This document shows positions 1-10,600 of a stretch of 20,635 bases of DNA, piece after piece. This DNA is from Willaertia magna. Its lineage: Eukaryota > Heterolobosea > Eutetramitea > Acrasida > Naegleriidae. The notes beneath the pieces were generated by a model. It did no database searches and had not been told where the DNA came from. It saw nothing but the letters and a program-made list of their open reading frames with translations. The position numbers and the translations under genes were made by a program. Each line of letters starts with the position of its first letter. The stretch's first letter is position 1. The stretch is from positions 1 to 20,635 of the forward strand of contig CADWAF010004188.1 in the NCBI GenBank assembly GCA_902984215.1, in the 5' to 3' direction.

Positions 1-2010
1 AAAATCGTCTGCATAACATAATAATCCGATATTATCAGTTGCTACTGAGTTATCTTTCAAATAGTTCATCTCAATAAATCTTTTCAATATACTTGTCGTT
101 AGAATATTGAAAAAAATTGGTGAAATAGGATCCCCTTGAGGTAATCCTTTATTTCTTCTATCAAATTTACCTATATTTCCAAAAATTTCGAGTGTAAAAG
201 AATGATCTTTAATCATTTTAACTATAGCCTTTCCTTGTTCTTTGTTTATTCCAAATTCTATTAAGGCTGTTTTAATAGCACTGTATTCAACATTATCATA
301 AGCAGCATCAATATCCAAATATCCCACATATGTTGGATATCTTTCTTCCTTGTTTTTAGTGTTTTTATTTCTGTTAATTATTCCTTTAATTAAAAGACTA
401 ATATCAATAGGGTTTCTACCCTTAAGGAATCCTCTTATTCTCCAATTAAATTTGTCCAAGAATTCATTAAATTTATTTGTAATACTTTTGGAAATAATTC
501 TATATATTACTGGAAGGATTGATATTGGTCTTAAATCCTTTGGTTTATTTGGGTTATTTGTTTTTCCTATTAATTTTATCCATGATTTTTTAAATGTGGA
601 AGGTAAATTAATTTGGTTATTCATTACATTATTACATAATGATGTAAGTTTTTCATAGAATCTATCACTTCTATTTCTGTAAAATTTAAAATCTATATTA
701 AATGCATCCAAAGATTTGGATTTACTGTTATTGATAACTTTTCTTACTTCTTCAATTGTTATTTCTGTTAATTTCACTTCTGATTCTGTATATTTACTAT
801 TAGGCTTAATACTCAGTTCAGAATTTGATTTAAATTTCTCAATATAATATTTCCTTAATTCCTGTTCAACATTATTGGAATTATTAATTTTTATATTATT
901 CCAATTCACATTTCTCTTTTTTAACATTTTATCAAAGTGAAAAAGTTTATAATTAGTAAATTGATTTATCTTTTTCAATTTTTTGGTTTTACTCTTCCTA
1001 AGTCTAGTTTTTTGTAGTTTAAGGTAATCTTTCCTTATTTTATATTTCTGCGTTTTCATTATTTCTCTTTCTTCTAAATTCTCTTCATATTTTATTTTCT
1101 TATTTAGTTCATTTAATTTTAAAAAAGTTTCTTTTTCCATTTTTGTTTGATTTTCTTTAATGTCTTGGTAATAGCTAATTTGTTGTTTTTTCATTTCCTT
1201 TAATTCTACTTTTAATAATTCAATAAATTCCATATTCTCTATATTAATTTCTGTGTTTTTAATAATCTCAGATATTGCCCTTTTAGGAATGAACTTATTA
1301 ATTTTCTTTTGATTTCTAAAACTACTTTCTATTGTAAAAGTCAAAAGTTCATGATCTGAGAAATTGTAATTTACAATTTCTATCAAACTAGTAAAACAAT
1401 TACTGAAAACATTATCTGGTCTACTCTTTTTACTTTTTCTAATGAAAGTTGGTTGTTCTTCATTTGTAAAATGTCCTCTAAATAAATTATACTTTTTACT
1501 AAATTCTATCCAAAATTTATCCTTTGATGAAAATTGCTTTTTAATATTTGGGTCCAAAGTAGCATTAAAGTCTCCCATAAAAATTTGTGTGTAATCAGAA
1601 TATTCCAACGTAAGATTTTTAATAATTCTTACTAGATCAGTATCATTCGTTGTAACACTAGATTTAGCGTTATTATAAACATTCAGGATAATAAATTTAA
1701 AGTTTTTACTAAATAAAGTTAATAAACATAATCTATTTTCAACTAAATTGTAAAAATTAATTATAAAATTATTTTTCATTTTTATATTAACTAAAAAGCC
1801 TAATCCATGTTTTGAATTATAGGCATTGTATGATGAAATGTTTTTTGACACCTTTTTGATTACATTAACATGCAAGGGGATTTTGGTGTCTAAGGCACTT
1901 TCTTGATAGGCGAGTATATCAATATTTTCTTTTAAAAACATTTTTGCTAAATACTCACTTTTATCTGCCTTAAAACCTTGCATATTAATTGAACCTAATT
2001 TAAAGATCAT
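1..2010 (-). CDS. LINE1 ORF2: AP-endonuclease/reverse transcriptase, partial (C-terminus beyond edge)
   Basis: This frame has no stop from ATG 2010 to the window edge (670 codons). It encodes the enzyme that nicks the target and copies the element RNA (target-primed reverse transcription). The N-terminal endonuclease shows INMQGF (residues 8-13), a catalytic Glu in AYQES (E37), GDFN (146-149), RPDN (197-200) and SDH (218-220). A Lys/Glu-rich linker spans roughly 250-400. The RT domain has LRPISIL (493-499), motif A YLDIDAAYDNV (D566), motif B GLPQGDP (622-628) and motif C YADD (666-669) at the very edge. ATG 2010 was chosen because it overlaps the ORF1 stop by 11 nt, a common LINE arrangement that suggests coupled reinitiation. 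All catalytic residues visible are intact. The remaining RT thumb and C-terminal part are not in the window. Confidence 0.93.
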   Translation of the reverse strand, partial: MIFKLGSINMQGFKADKSEYLAKMFLKENIDILAYQESALDTKIPLHVNVIKKVSKNISSYNAYNSKHGLGFLVNIKMKNNFIINFYNLVENRLCLLTLFSKNFKFIILNVYNNAKSSVTTNDTDLVRIIKNLTLEYSDYTQIFMGDFNATLDPNIKKQFSSKDKFWIEFSKKYNLFRGHFTNEEQPTFIRKSKKSRPDNVFSNCFTSLIEIVNYNFSDHELLTFTIESSFRNQKKINKFIPKRAISEIIKNTEINIENMEFIELLKVELKEMKKQQISYYQDIKENQTKMEKETFLKLNELNKKIKYEENLEEREIMKTQKYKIRKDYLKLQKTRLRKSKTKKLKKINQFTNYKLFHFDKMLKKRNVNWNNIKINNSNNVEQELRKYYIEKFKSNSELSIKPNSKYTESEVKLTEITIEEVRKVINNSKSKSLDAFNIDFKFYRNRSDRFYEKLTSLCNNVMNNQINLPSTFKKSWIKLIGKTNNPNKPKDLRPISILPVIYRIISKSITNKFNEFLDKFNWRIRGFLKGRNPIDISLLIKGIINRNKNTKNKEERYPTYVGYLDIDAAYDNVEYSAIKTALIEFGINKEQGKAIVKMIKDHSFTLEIFGNIGKFDRRNKGLPQGDPISPIFFNILTTSILKRFIEMNYLKDNSVATDNIGLLCYADDF

Positions 2011-3745
2011 TGTTAGTGTTCATACAGTTTTCATCTCCCTTACTTTCTTTATTTGGCGGGATAATTTCTTCTAAATCTTTATTAGCTTTTCTTTTACTCT
2101 TTCCATTAAATCTATTTTCAATTTCTAAAATTCTTTCATTGCTTCTTGTCTGATTATATTCAATTATATCAATTCTTTGTGACATAATTACTTGGTTGTC
2201 TTTAATGGAGACAATATTATTATTTAAAATATTGATATTGTTATTTTGTTTGTTAGAACTTTCCAAGATTGCTAGAAGAGTATCTTTAATTGATAATTCT
2301 TCATTGATATTTACATTATCATTAGGTGTAATTTGCTGACATTCAATTAAGGAATTATTATTATTGTTATTACTATATTGTGTTTCTTCCAAAACTAAGG
2401 CATCATTCTTTTGATTTTCTGTTTCAATTAGCTTTTTCATTTTATTAATTTTTGCATGGTTTAATTTATTATTTGTCTCTTTACTTCTTTCTGTTTTTCC
2501 TGCAATAATGTTTTCTTTTTTAAATTCACATTCTAATTTTATGTTAATACCCTTCCCTAAATTAACTATTTGATCTTCTAATTTTTTATATATAGTAATT
2601 GAATCTAATTTAATTAAGTAATTAAATCTTATATGTCCCTTACTAGTTTTGTATTGTTTAATCATAATATCTTCTTCAACTAGTTCCAATGACAAGTTAC
2701 TGAATTCTTCTCCAATAGCAAGTGTATTATACAATTTGTAAATTCCTTCAATAACTATCTTTTTTTCAACTGGTTCTTTAACGTGTAATTTAAGTCTTGG
2801 GACATTTCTATTGAGGACTGTGATTGATCCATACTTGTTGTCTTTGATTGCATCGAGGATTAGTTTATTTGGTGAGGCAATTTGAACAATGACTTTATGT
2901 TTTTCTAATTTATCTTTCCTAAATGTAAAACTACTAATTTGACCCCAAAGGTTTCTTATTTTTATATAATTAATCATATTAAAGGCTTCTTCTCTTAAAG
3001 CTTTAAGTTCAAAGTTGACTACGTCATCAACAAAATAACCTTTATCTAATAGAGCTATTCCATTAAAGGTAGAATCAACAATGACTTTATCTCTATATTC
3101 TTTTTTTAAAAAAGATAAGACCATAGACCTATCTTTAACCTCAACATTGCAAATTTTTGTTGTATCTGTCATTCTATAAACCTGTTGCTCTTCTTCTGCA
3201 TTTAAGCTGTTAGGGAAATATAGAAACAACTTTTGTTGTATTGGAATGACCCACTCTTTTTGTTCATTATTATTCTTATTGTTCATTCTGACCTTATTGT
3301 TTTGATTCAATTTTTTTGTATTATAAATTGATTTAAGTTTTTGTTTCTTACTTATAACCTTAATCCAATTATTCTCGATGACCTTTTGGGAATTATTTAT
3401 TGTCTCTTCTTTATTCTTGCATCTGAAAATATCAGTTTCTTTAGAAACTTTCATATTAATATTATCACTGTTTGAGGTAACTTTATTGTATACAAATTTT
3501 GTATTAACATATTTAGTTTCAAATTTCTGCAACTTGGTAAGTCTTTTAAGTAGCTTAATGTCTTCTCCCTTTGTTTTATCTAATCTATACAGAATAGCTT
3601 CTTCCCTTTCTCTCGAAGCCTTAATTTCTTTTTCTATATTGTTAATGAAAGCCTGCCTTTTATTAAGGTCAGATATCATTTTTTGAACCTCCCCACTACT
3701 AAGCCATTGGTTTACAATGGCTCCATTTGTAGTTATTTTTTTCAT
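2000..3745 (-). CDS. LINE1 ORF1 protein (putative RNA-binding/coiled-coil, 581 aa)
   Basis: This is an intact 581-codon frame directly upstream of ORF2. ORF1 proteins of LINEs bind element RNA and help form the transposition particle; that role is assigned here by position, not by a recognised domain. Residues ~15-75 are rich in Lys/Glu with heptad-like spacing and look like a coiled coil. Residues ~120-165 are Asn/Lys-rich. The middle (~170-430) looks globular. The C-terminal third contains Asn runs and a basic stretch (KSKRKANK) near the end. I see no CCHC zinc knuckle. The frame ends with TAA at 2000-2002, overlapping the ORF2 start by 11 nt. The start at ATG 3745 follows two stops in the same frame, so it is the first usable ATG. 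Confidence 0.8.
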   Translation of the reverse strand: MKKITTNGAIVNQWLSSGEVQKMISDLNKRQAFINNIEKEIKASREREEAILYRLDKTKGEDIKLLKRLTKLQKFETKYVNTKFVYNKVTSNSDNINMKVSKETDIFRCKNKEETINNSQKVIENNWIKVISKKQKLKSIYNTKKLNQNNKVRMNNKNNNEQKEWVIPIQQKLFLYFPNSLNAEEEQQVYRMTDTTKICNVEVKDRSMVLSFLKKEYRDKVIVDSTFNGIALLDKGYFVDDVVNFELKALREEAFNMINYIKIRNLWGQISSFTFRKDKLEKHKVIVQIASPNKLILDAIKDNKYGSITVLNRNVPRLKLHVKEPVEKKIVIEGIYKLYNTLAIGEEFSNLSLELVEEDIMIKQYKTSKGHIRFNYLIKLDSITIYKKLEDQIVNLGKGINIKLECEFKKENIIAGKTERSKETNNKLNHAKINKMKKLIETENQKNDALVLEETQYSNNNNNNSLIECQQITPNDNVNINEELSIKDTLLAILESSNKQNNNINILNNNIVSIKDNQVIMSQRIDIIEYNQTRSNERILEIENRFNGKSKRKANKDLEEIIPPNKESKGDENCMNTNNDL

Positions 3746-3778
3746 CTCGAAAGGATGTCATTAGAAAAAATGAATAAA

Positions 3779-4039
3779 TTATTGACAGTGCTGGTCGCAT
3801 TGTTGTTGACAATAGTTTTTGTTGTTACTGGAGCCACACCTGCTTGTGAATGTAATTTTTTCATTTTCGGAAAATGGTAATGGAGTATATTTATTAAATA
3901 ATGAATGAAATATTTTATCACTATTTGTAGAATTAATATATTCTGTTGGGTTACAGCATTGAAGAACATATAAATAACTGTCTGCGGTGTGTTGATCAAC
4001 TTCTTCTACGCTATTAGATGATGTCGTCTTTTCACTCAT
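3779..4039 (-). CDS. Short reading frame at the LINE1 5' end (86 aa)
   Basis: ATG 4039 is the first ATG of LINE1 and opens 86 codons (MSEKTTSS...). It ends at TAA 3779, in the same frame as ORF1 but separated from it by three stops. From about codon 60, near an A-rich stretch, the next frame (ending at 3742) reads more protein-like and runs up to the ORF1 start. The original product may therefore have needed a frameshift, or a small indel may have broken a longer N-terminal extension of ORF1. No family is recognised. It could be a small separate protein, an upstream regulatory ORF or the decayed N-terminus of ORF1. Confidence 0.4.
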   Translation of the reverse strand: MSEKTTSSNSVEEVDQHTADSYLYVLQCCNPTEYINSTNSDKIFHSLFNKYTPLPFSENEKITFTSRCGSSNNKNYCQQQCDQHCQ

Positions 4040-4043
4040 TTTT

Positions 4044-4061
4044 TTAATTGAAAGAAAAAAT
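4044..4061. repeat. LINE2 target-site duplication, 3'-end copy
   Basis: An 18-bp sequence beginning TTAATTGAAAG, identical to 12240-12257. It separates the LINE1 5' end from the LINE2 3' end. With its partner it defines LINE2 as 4062-12239. Confidence 0.9.
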
Positions 4062-4084
4062 AGGGGGTTGGTTTTTATTGTAAT

Positions 4085-4107
4085 CCAAAAACACGCAGTG
4101 TTTTTGG
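4085..4107 (-). promoter_or_regulatory. LINE2 3'-terminal hairpin followed by AATAAA
   Basis: A perfect 10-bp stem (CCAAAAACAC / GTGTTTTTGG) with a 3-nt loop. On the minus strand it is followed by 5 nt, AATAAA and 12 nt to the element end at 4062. Non-LTR 3' stem-loops are often the RNA feature bound by the reverse transcriptase; that function is inferred here. LINE3 has the same geometry with a different sequence (14485-14507). Confidence 0.75.
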
Positions 4108-4108
4108 A

Positions 4109-4116
4109 ATTATAGC
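4109..4116. repeat. hAT target-site duplication, left (ATTATAGC)
   Basis: An 8-bp direct repeat identical to 7495-7502, directly outside the terminal inverted repeat. Eight bp is the diagnostic length for hAT transposons. Confidence 0.93.
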
Positions 4117-4286
4117 TATGTATTTCGTTTTTCTAGTAAAATTTTAGACAACTTTAGATGAGAAATTTTTGTCAAAAAAGTCCCAGTAAAATTGCAAAAA
4201 CTTGTGTTGGCCTTTTGGCAAAAGAACGCACGCAAAAATAAATTTAGTCAAAGACAACAATCTCGAATTGTTCAGATTATTGATGT
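4117..4286. repeat. hAT left terminal inverted repeat
   Basis: About 170 bp, inverted relative to 7333-7494. The outermost 58 bp are identical between the two arms; further in, small indels and substitutions appear. Confidence 0.93.
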
Positions 4287-4384
4287 TTTTTTAAATAACA
4301 TATCTGTTATTATTTTAAAAAAAATACAAAAACATGTTTTCTTCTTATCAACAGTCTTTAATATCGATTAATGAAAATAAACCA

Positions 4385-4480
4385 AATCATGTTTTATCTA
4401 ATAATTCGGATCATATTTTGTCTAATAATTTAAATCATATTTTACCCAATAATTCGAATCATATTTTATTCAATAATAAT
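4385..4480 (+). repeat. 24-bp repeat x4 in the transposase N-terminus
   Basis: Four in-frame 24-bp units encode variants of NHILSNNS. The units differ by a few bases each, so this is an old microsatellite-like expansion kept in frame. Confidence 0.85.
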
Positions 4481-6826
4481 TTTAATTCAAAAATAACAAA
4501 TATTATGAATAATTTTGATGAATGGAAAAGAAAAATAAAAGAAAAATTAAGAACTTTTAATAATAAAATTAATTCATTAACACAATCCATTCAAAAAATA
4601 ACATACGAAAACACAGAAAATAAAATTAAAAAAGCAATAAATTTATGTAAAATAAATTATATAAATTATATTTTAAAAACAATAAAAGAGGAAGGTTTTA
4701 TTGAAATAAATAAAATAGAATCACTTTTTCTAAATGAAACAAACAATTATAATTAGAAACATAATTTTTTAAAAACTTATACATTTATTAAAAATGGTAA
4801 AATAATTTGTAATAATGGAAAAAAATCTTTTACAAATTATTATTTATATTTAAATTCAATTAATTTTACAAAAATTATTGATGATTTAATTAAATTAAGA
4901 TATACAAATAAAAATTTAGAAAATTTATTAAATGAAAATTTTGAAAATAATGAAGTAAATGAATTTATTAAATTAAAAAATAAAAATAAAAATTTACAAA
5001 GAAATTTAAATACAACTAAAAAAAGAAAAAAAGAATTGAATATAGAAAATAATGTATTATTAAAATTAAATAATAATTTAAATAATAAAATTTGTAACAA
5101 AAATTTACAATTAAAATCATTAAAATATCATCTAATTAAAATAAACAACAAAAATACAGAATTATCAAATGAAATTTGTAAAACTGTACTTAGTGATTAT
5201 AAACTTTATTTAAATGGAGCACAATTATCATTAGGTGTAATACAACTTAAATCTATTTTAAATCAAAAAAATCAAAATCCTAATACTATTTTAACTCATG
5301 TAAGACAATATGGAATAAAAAGATGAGAAAGTGATAAATTATTTTTAAATGGAAATATAGTTTCTCAAAGTTACGACTTATGTTCTAGTGGTACTTCAGG
5401 TAAAATATTAGGTCATATTTATTATAAAATTGTTTTTAAAAAAGATTTTATTTCTGAAATATCTGAATTTAATAATACATCATTAATTAAAATAGTATGT
5501 CCTTTTGAGGAAATGGAAAATAAAAAAGGTAAAACTATAAAAAATTTTTTATTAAAACATCATAAAGAATGCAATGTAAAAGTAATATGCAATGTTACTG
5601 ATGGTGAAAGTAAAATTGGAACTACTTTAAAATATGAAATAGAACATTTTGGTTATAATATATTATATATTAAGTATTCTCTTCATAAACTTAATTTAAT
5701 TTTTAAAAACTGCACTAAAGTTTTATATGAAAATTCTAAAAAATTCCAAACCTTAACTGACATAGAAGTAATTACAAATTGGATAAGAAGTCATGGTTTT
5801 ATATATAAAGAATTTTTTAAACAAAAAAATTATATTACTGGTTTACCTGTAAAAGTGATTGAAAGTAGATGGTTAACTCATATTTTAGTTGCAAAATATT
5901 ATGTTATTAATTATAAAATTTTATTAGAACTATTTGAAGAAAACTAGCAATTTTCTTCAAAAATTGGAAACGAAAAATGTATAACAATTTTAAAATCAAA
6001 ACGTTTTTTAATTGAATGTGCAATAATATTTGGTTTTGGAGAACTTATCTTTTTTCTTCTTTTTTCATAGTTACAATTTGAACAAGGTAGAAGAGCTCTA
6101 TTAATGAAAAACAAAATATTACAAATTTTATTATTGCTTAATCATATTAAACAAAAGCCTCAAGAATATTTTTTAAAAACAATTGAATTTGCTTCAAAGT
6201 TTAAGTATGAAAATATTGTTAAATCTAAAATAATTAATTTCGCAGAAGAAATGATATTAAATTTTGAATATTATTTTGGGGAATGGTTAAATAAACCATT
6301 AATTCTTGCTACAATTAATAATAAAATATCTGCTAAATCAATTTATACTGAAATACTTAGTGACTTGAAAGATAAAAAAAATTTAGAAAAATGAAATTTA
6401 AATTGTTTTATTAGTAATCAAAATATTTAGAATGAATTCGATCACTATGTTAATTCTTCTTTAAATAATTATTTAATTGACTATTCAAATTTATATCAAT
6501 GGTATTTATATACTTTTGAAGTTATAACTGTTTCTTCAATAGATGTAGAACGTTTATTTGGTTTATACAGATTTGAAAAAATTAAAAGAAAAGCTGCTAA
6601 ACTTGATTTATTATCAATTAAAGTACAAGAAAGTTTTCGAAAAAATATAGAAAAAGATCAACCTTTAGATTTACAGCAACTTATAAAAAGAAAGTATAAA
6701 AGTAAAGTTGATTTAGATTTAAAAGAATTTGTTTTAAATGAAATTGATATATTATTTGATGATATATTTGAAAATAAAGAAGTGAATGATGAAGTTAGAT
6801 CAAATTGTGAAAATAATAATGAAAAA

Positions 6827-7093
6827 TTTATTCCAAATTCAATAGAAGACATTTTAAAAAGTGTTGATAAATCTATTAGTTTAGAGGCTGAAAAATTATT
6901 TGATGAATTTATAGAAATTTCAAATTGTCAAAATGAAAATCAAATTTTAAATGAAAATAATAAAGAATTTATTTTAAATTCAATAGAAGACATTTTAAAA
7001 AGCGTTGATGAATCTATTAGTTTAGAGGCTGAAGAATTATTTGGTGAATTTTTAGAAATTTCAAATTTTCAAAATGAAAATCAAATTTCAAAT
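6827..7093 (+). repeat. Tandem duplication (141-bp period) in the transposase C-terminus
   Basis: Two adjacent in-frame copies start at 6827 and 6968. Both contain NSIEDILKSVD and SISLEAE, separated by 47 codons. The copies are highly similar, so the duplication is recent relative to the frame. It extends an acidic tail beyond the dimerisation segment. Confidence 0.9.
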
Positions 7094-7332
7094 AAAAATA
7101 TACAAAATTTACTTGATAAAGTTTTTAATTCAACAACTTTATTAACAATAGAAACTTTTTATCATCAAATTAAAAAAATAACTGATATTATCAATATTAA
7201 TCATTTGTTACAGTTTGTAAATTCCGATCCAACTTATTATTATAAACCAACATTTAAAAACGCAATGGCTGGATATATTGGGAAAATTACTTTATTATAA
7301 AAAGGCGCATTTTTTTTTATTTTTTTTAAAAT

Positions 7333-7494
7333 AACTTCAATAATCTGAATTATTTAGATTGTTGTCTTTGATCAAATTTATTTGTTGCGTGCGTTCTTTT
7401 GCCAAGAGGCCAACACAAGTTTTTACATGTTTTTTGTGACAAAAATTTCTCATCTAAAGTTGTCTAAAATTTTACTAGAAAAACGAAATACATA
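7333..7494. repeat. hAT right terminal inverted repeat
   Basis: About 162 bp, reverse complement of 4117-4286, with the outer 58 bp identical. Confidence 0.93.
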
Positions 7495-7502
7495 ATTATA
7501 GC
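7495..7502. repeat. hAT target-site duplication, right (ATTATAGC)
   Basis: Identical to 4109-4116. Collapsing the two copies rejoins the LINE2 tail to its 3' hairpin. Confidence 0.93.
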
Positions 7503-7644
7503 AGTTACGATTGGGGTAATAGTACACTGTCTTGTAATAGAACTTCATTATGTGGTGTTTCACTGCTGTTATGTTTTTTGTTCTATTCTGTTTCGTATTT
7601 GGATGGTTTGGGAATGTAGGATTGGCTTTTTTTACATTTTCTCT

Positions 7645-10600
7645 TCATTGCTTTTGAGTTCCAATCCGGTTTTTGTAACATCTTTCAATATAATTGAAAA
7701 AGGGTTTGTAAATTTCTTCTGTGTAAATGTCTAGGTCAAGGTTTTTAGGAATGTCTTTTGTAAAAATAATTCCATTAAGATTTATAATTTGTAAAATAGG
7801 TTTAACTACTGAAGCGAGGTCTTGTTGTTGCTCTGTAAGAGCTACAACGGGACCGAGCATTGATTCTGATCTAGAAGCGATATCTAGTTGGTGCGACGAA
7901 GTTGCAACAACTGGATAGAGCATTGATTTATCTAAACTATTTGTCTTAATTCTCAATTTAAATGGTAATATATTATCCCATTCGGTGTATAGTTTACTTT
8001 TTTCTACTTTACATCTAATGCAGTCATAGAAAATGTGTTGCCAATCTGCACTTTTTTCACAAGTAGAACAGTTCCAATAATCCATACCAATATCTCTTAA
8101 GATTTATGCTTTGTAAACATTAGCAAAAGCAAGTCTTTGTTTGTAGTATGAAAAGTGGTAATTATTCCATAATATGAGGTATCCTTTCCACTATGTATTA
8201 CAATAATCTAATTCTACTATATGATTAATGGTTTTAAGTTTTCTCAACTTATTAAGGATAAATGCTCTGATGTTTTCAACTTTCTTGTTATTTTTATACC
8301 ATATAAATTCAGCATCTATATTCAAGTTGTAATCCAAGCTTAGTGCTTGATTATCTTTAGGGCATAAATTATAAATTCTAGCTGTAGACTTAACTAAATT
8401 CCAATATGAATCTTTAGTTTCCTTACTTATCCATGCATTACGAGCCATAGTCTTGGTAATAATTGACGAATTGTTGAAAAATCTAATGGTTGAGGCCATT
8501 GTTTCAATTTCCCTCAAATCAGATGGCGCTGTAATACCCAATCCTCCACATTCAAAACTATTGAAAATTACTGCCTTTGATAATTTATAGTCAAGACCTA
8601 ATTTCATTTTTATCCAGGTTGCCACTTTTTTATCCATTTTCAGTAATGATTTAAGATTAATTCCATTAATGGCACATAAGTATCTGAGCAGAGAAATTAC
8701 CTTAGATATTGTTACAATAACAAATTGGTGTAAGAAAATGAACTTAGTGTTTGTTAATATTAATGTTTTGCTAAGTTTGCTTAACACTTTTTTACCACCA
8801 CCAAACCACCCTTTAGTGGTATTAAGTTCAGCACCTAGATAATTTAGTGATTTGTTGTTAATAATTTGCTGTTGATTTATAATAATTTTGGCCTTAGATT
8901 TTCTATTGAATGATGTTCTGTTCCAGGCTACGCATTTCTGAGATGCGAAATGCATTCCAACTTGTAATGCTAAATTATATAGGTTATGCAGGACTTTATT
9001 CATATCTTGATATCTTTCTCCAACAATAATAATGTCGTCTGCATACTTTAGCATCACTATTTTAATTCTACAAATTGTGATTCCCTTAAACTGATCCAGG
9101 TTATTACTAAGAATATTAAAATAAATGTTGAAAAGCAATGAGCTTGAGGGGTCACTTTGAGGGACCCCTAAACCTGCATTGAAATAATTAGATAATTTAC
9201 CTTTTGACAGTATAGCTATTTTCTAGTCCTGTAGCATATTTAATATTGATTTACTGGACTCATTGTTGATAGCTAATTCATTTAATATATCAGCAAACTT
9301 ATTATGTAAAACTGACCCATAAGCATTCTTAATGTCTAAAGTTGTGACAAAAATACCTTTCTTATTGTTGAGTTGGTTTTCCACTATGGTTTTCACCACC
9401 ATTAAATGGTCTAGGGTAGATGCCTTTCTTCTAAAACTACGTTGACAGTCATGTATAATATTGTACTTCTCTGAGGCATCCATAAGTTGGCTGTTTATAA
9501 TTGTGGAATAAAGTCTGTAAATAGTTGGTAAGACTACGATTGGTCTAAAATCTTTGAGTTCCTTAGGAGTTTGTAGTTTAGGTAAAGGAAGTAACAGTCC
9601 TAATTTACAATCAGATGGTATAGGTTTACCATTAATCCATTCATTAAAGAATTCAGCAAGTAATTCATATACTTTATTATGTAAATTCTTTAAAAGAATA
9701 ACTGGAATGTTATCTTAACCTTGCATAGAGTTTTTTAACTCTTTAGCAAAGCCTTTAACTTTTTGTCTTGTAATTTCTGACAGTTTCCAATCTTTGAGAA
9801 ATTTGTTCTTGATAACTTCTGTATTAAAAGGACTATCTCCAAGGAAAGTATTGAACATATTTTCGAAATGATTGACTATAGTTTGTTCTTTATCAGTTGT
9901 GTACATATCTTTTATTGATTGATTAATACTAATCTTTTGGAACATGAAAGAAAAAGGAGTTCTAGTTTGCAGATTATTGATTTTAGAAATAAATGCTTCC
10001 TTTCTTTCTTTGAGCAATACTAGTAACACTTTCTTAAGTTCCTTTTTACAATTGGATATAGCATCAACAATTGACAAAAAGTTTCAGTTGTCAAATCTTT
10101 TCCATTGAATTCCAAACCTGTTGTAACGATACTTTTTAACCAATCTAGTATATTTATACATAAGTTTTCTATATCTAAAATCTTTGGTAAGAGGAAAGTT
10201 ACCCCATCTAACAAGTCTACCAATTTTATCCACTACAAACTTAAAAGTAGAATACAATTGGTCAAAATTAGTGAAGTTATGATTAAGAAAAGAATTGTCA
10301 ATCATTTGTTGATTTTTTATAATGGTTTCCTTACTGATAATTTTCTTGGTAAAACTACTATTTCATTTATCACTAATCATTATTTACATAAAAATGTTAA
10401 TTCCAATTCTTTTATGTTGGTGAAGTAACATAAAGTCCCAACAAAAAAAGCTATCAGACCAATTGCTAATAATATAATCAGGTCTGGAATTAGCATATGT
10501 ATAAAAACCATTGTGTTGTTTAAAAGATGGATCAAGATTAACTGGATGAAGATCATGTAGGTTTAACTTATCTATCCACTCGCTCAATGCCTTGTTTTGT

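Larger units (their letters stand above)
1..4043 (-). mobile_element. LINE1: non-LTR retrotransposon, apparently intact, 3' part outside window
   Basis: Minus-strand non-LTR retrotransposon with ORF1 (3745-2000), ORF2 (2010 to beyond the left edge) and a short reading frame at its 5' end (4039-3779). Its first ATG lies about 4 nt from the apparent 5' end, so there is almost no 5' UTR. That end abuts the T-rich/CAATTA sequence that LINE2 later duplicated (4044-4061). Unlike LINE2 and LINE3, the main frames have no internal stops, so this is the youngest LINE here and could be competent. The 3' end, tail and target duplication lie outside the window. Confidence 0.85.
4334..7300 (+). pseudogene. 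hAT transposase-like frame, interrupted by six in-frame stops
   Basis: One reading frame of 988 codons from ATG 4334 to TAA 7298-7300, broken only by stops: TAG 4754, TGA 5324, TAG 5945, TAG 6068, TGA 6392, TAG 6428. There is no frameshift and no internal TAA. Residues ~18-50 are four 8-aa repeats; ~150-290 is a Lys/Asn-rich probable coiled coil. Transposase features follow: an Asp in NVTDGESK (5597-5620), SRWLTH (5861-5878), and the C-terminal dimerisation-type segment with SSIDVERLF (6533-6559). A tandem duplication sits near the C-terminus. I see no clear BED zinc finger. Family assignment rests on the VERLF-type C-terminus and the 8-bp duplication. The product is presumably non-functional unless the stops are read through. 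Confidence 0.75.
4117..7494 (+). mobile_element. hAT-superfamily DNA transposon (3378 bp)
   Basis: Complete by structure: an exact 8-bp target duplication on both sides, long terminal inverted repeats starting TATGTATTTCG, and one transposase-like reading frame filling most of the interior. It lies between the ORF2 tail and the 3' hairpin of LINE2, so it inserted after LINE2. The transposase frame carries six in-frame stops. Confidence 0.92.

Noticed and set aside
350..658. Plus-strand hydrophobic frame
   Set aside because: It is the shadow of the LINE1 reverse transcriptase domain, which has clear motifs on the minus strand.
2053..2062. Second E2F-like TTTGGCGGGA
   Set aside because: It lies inside the LINE1 ORF1 coding sequence (IPPNK) and is best explained by codons.
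3683..3880. Plus-strand frame with a hydrophobic leader-like segment
   Set aside because: It is antisense to the LINE1 5' region, with no independent support.
4062..4108. LINE2 ORF2 continuing through its 3' hairpin into the LINE1 ATG
   Set aside because: After removing the hAT the frame is open across the junction, but this is a short stretch with a one-in-three chance of being in frame.
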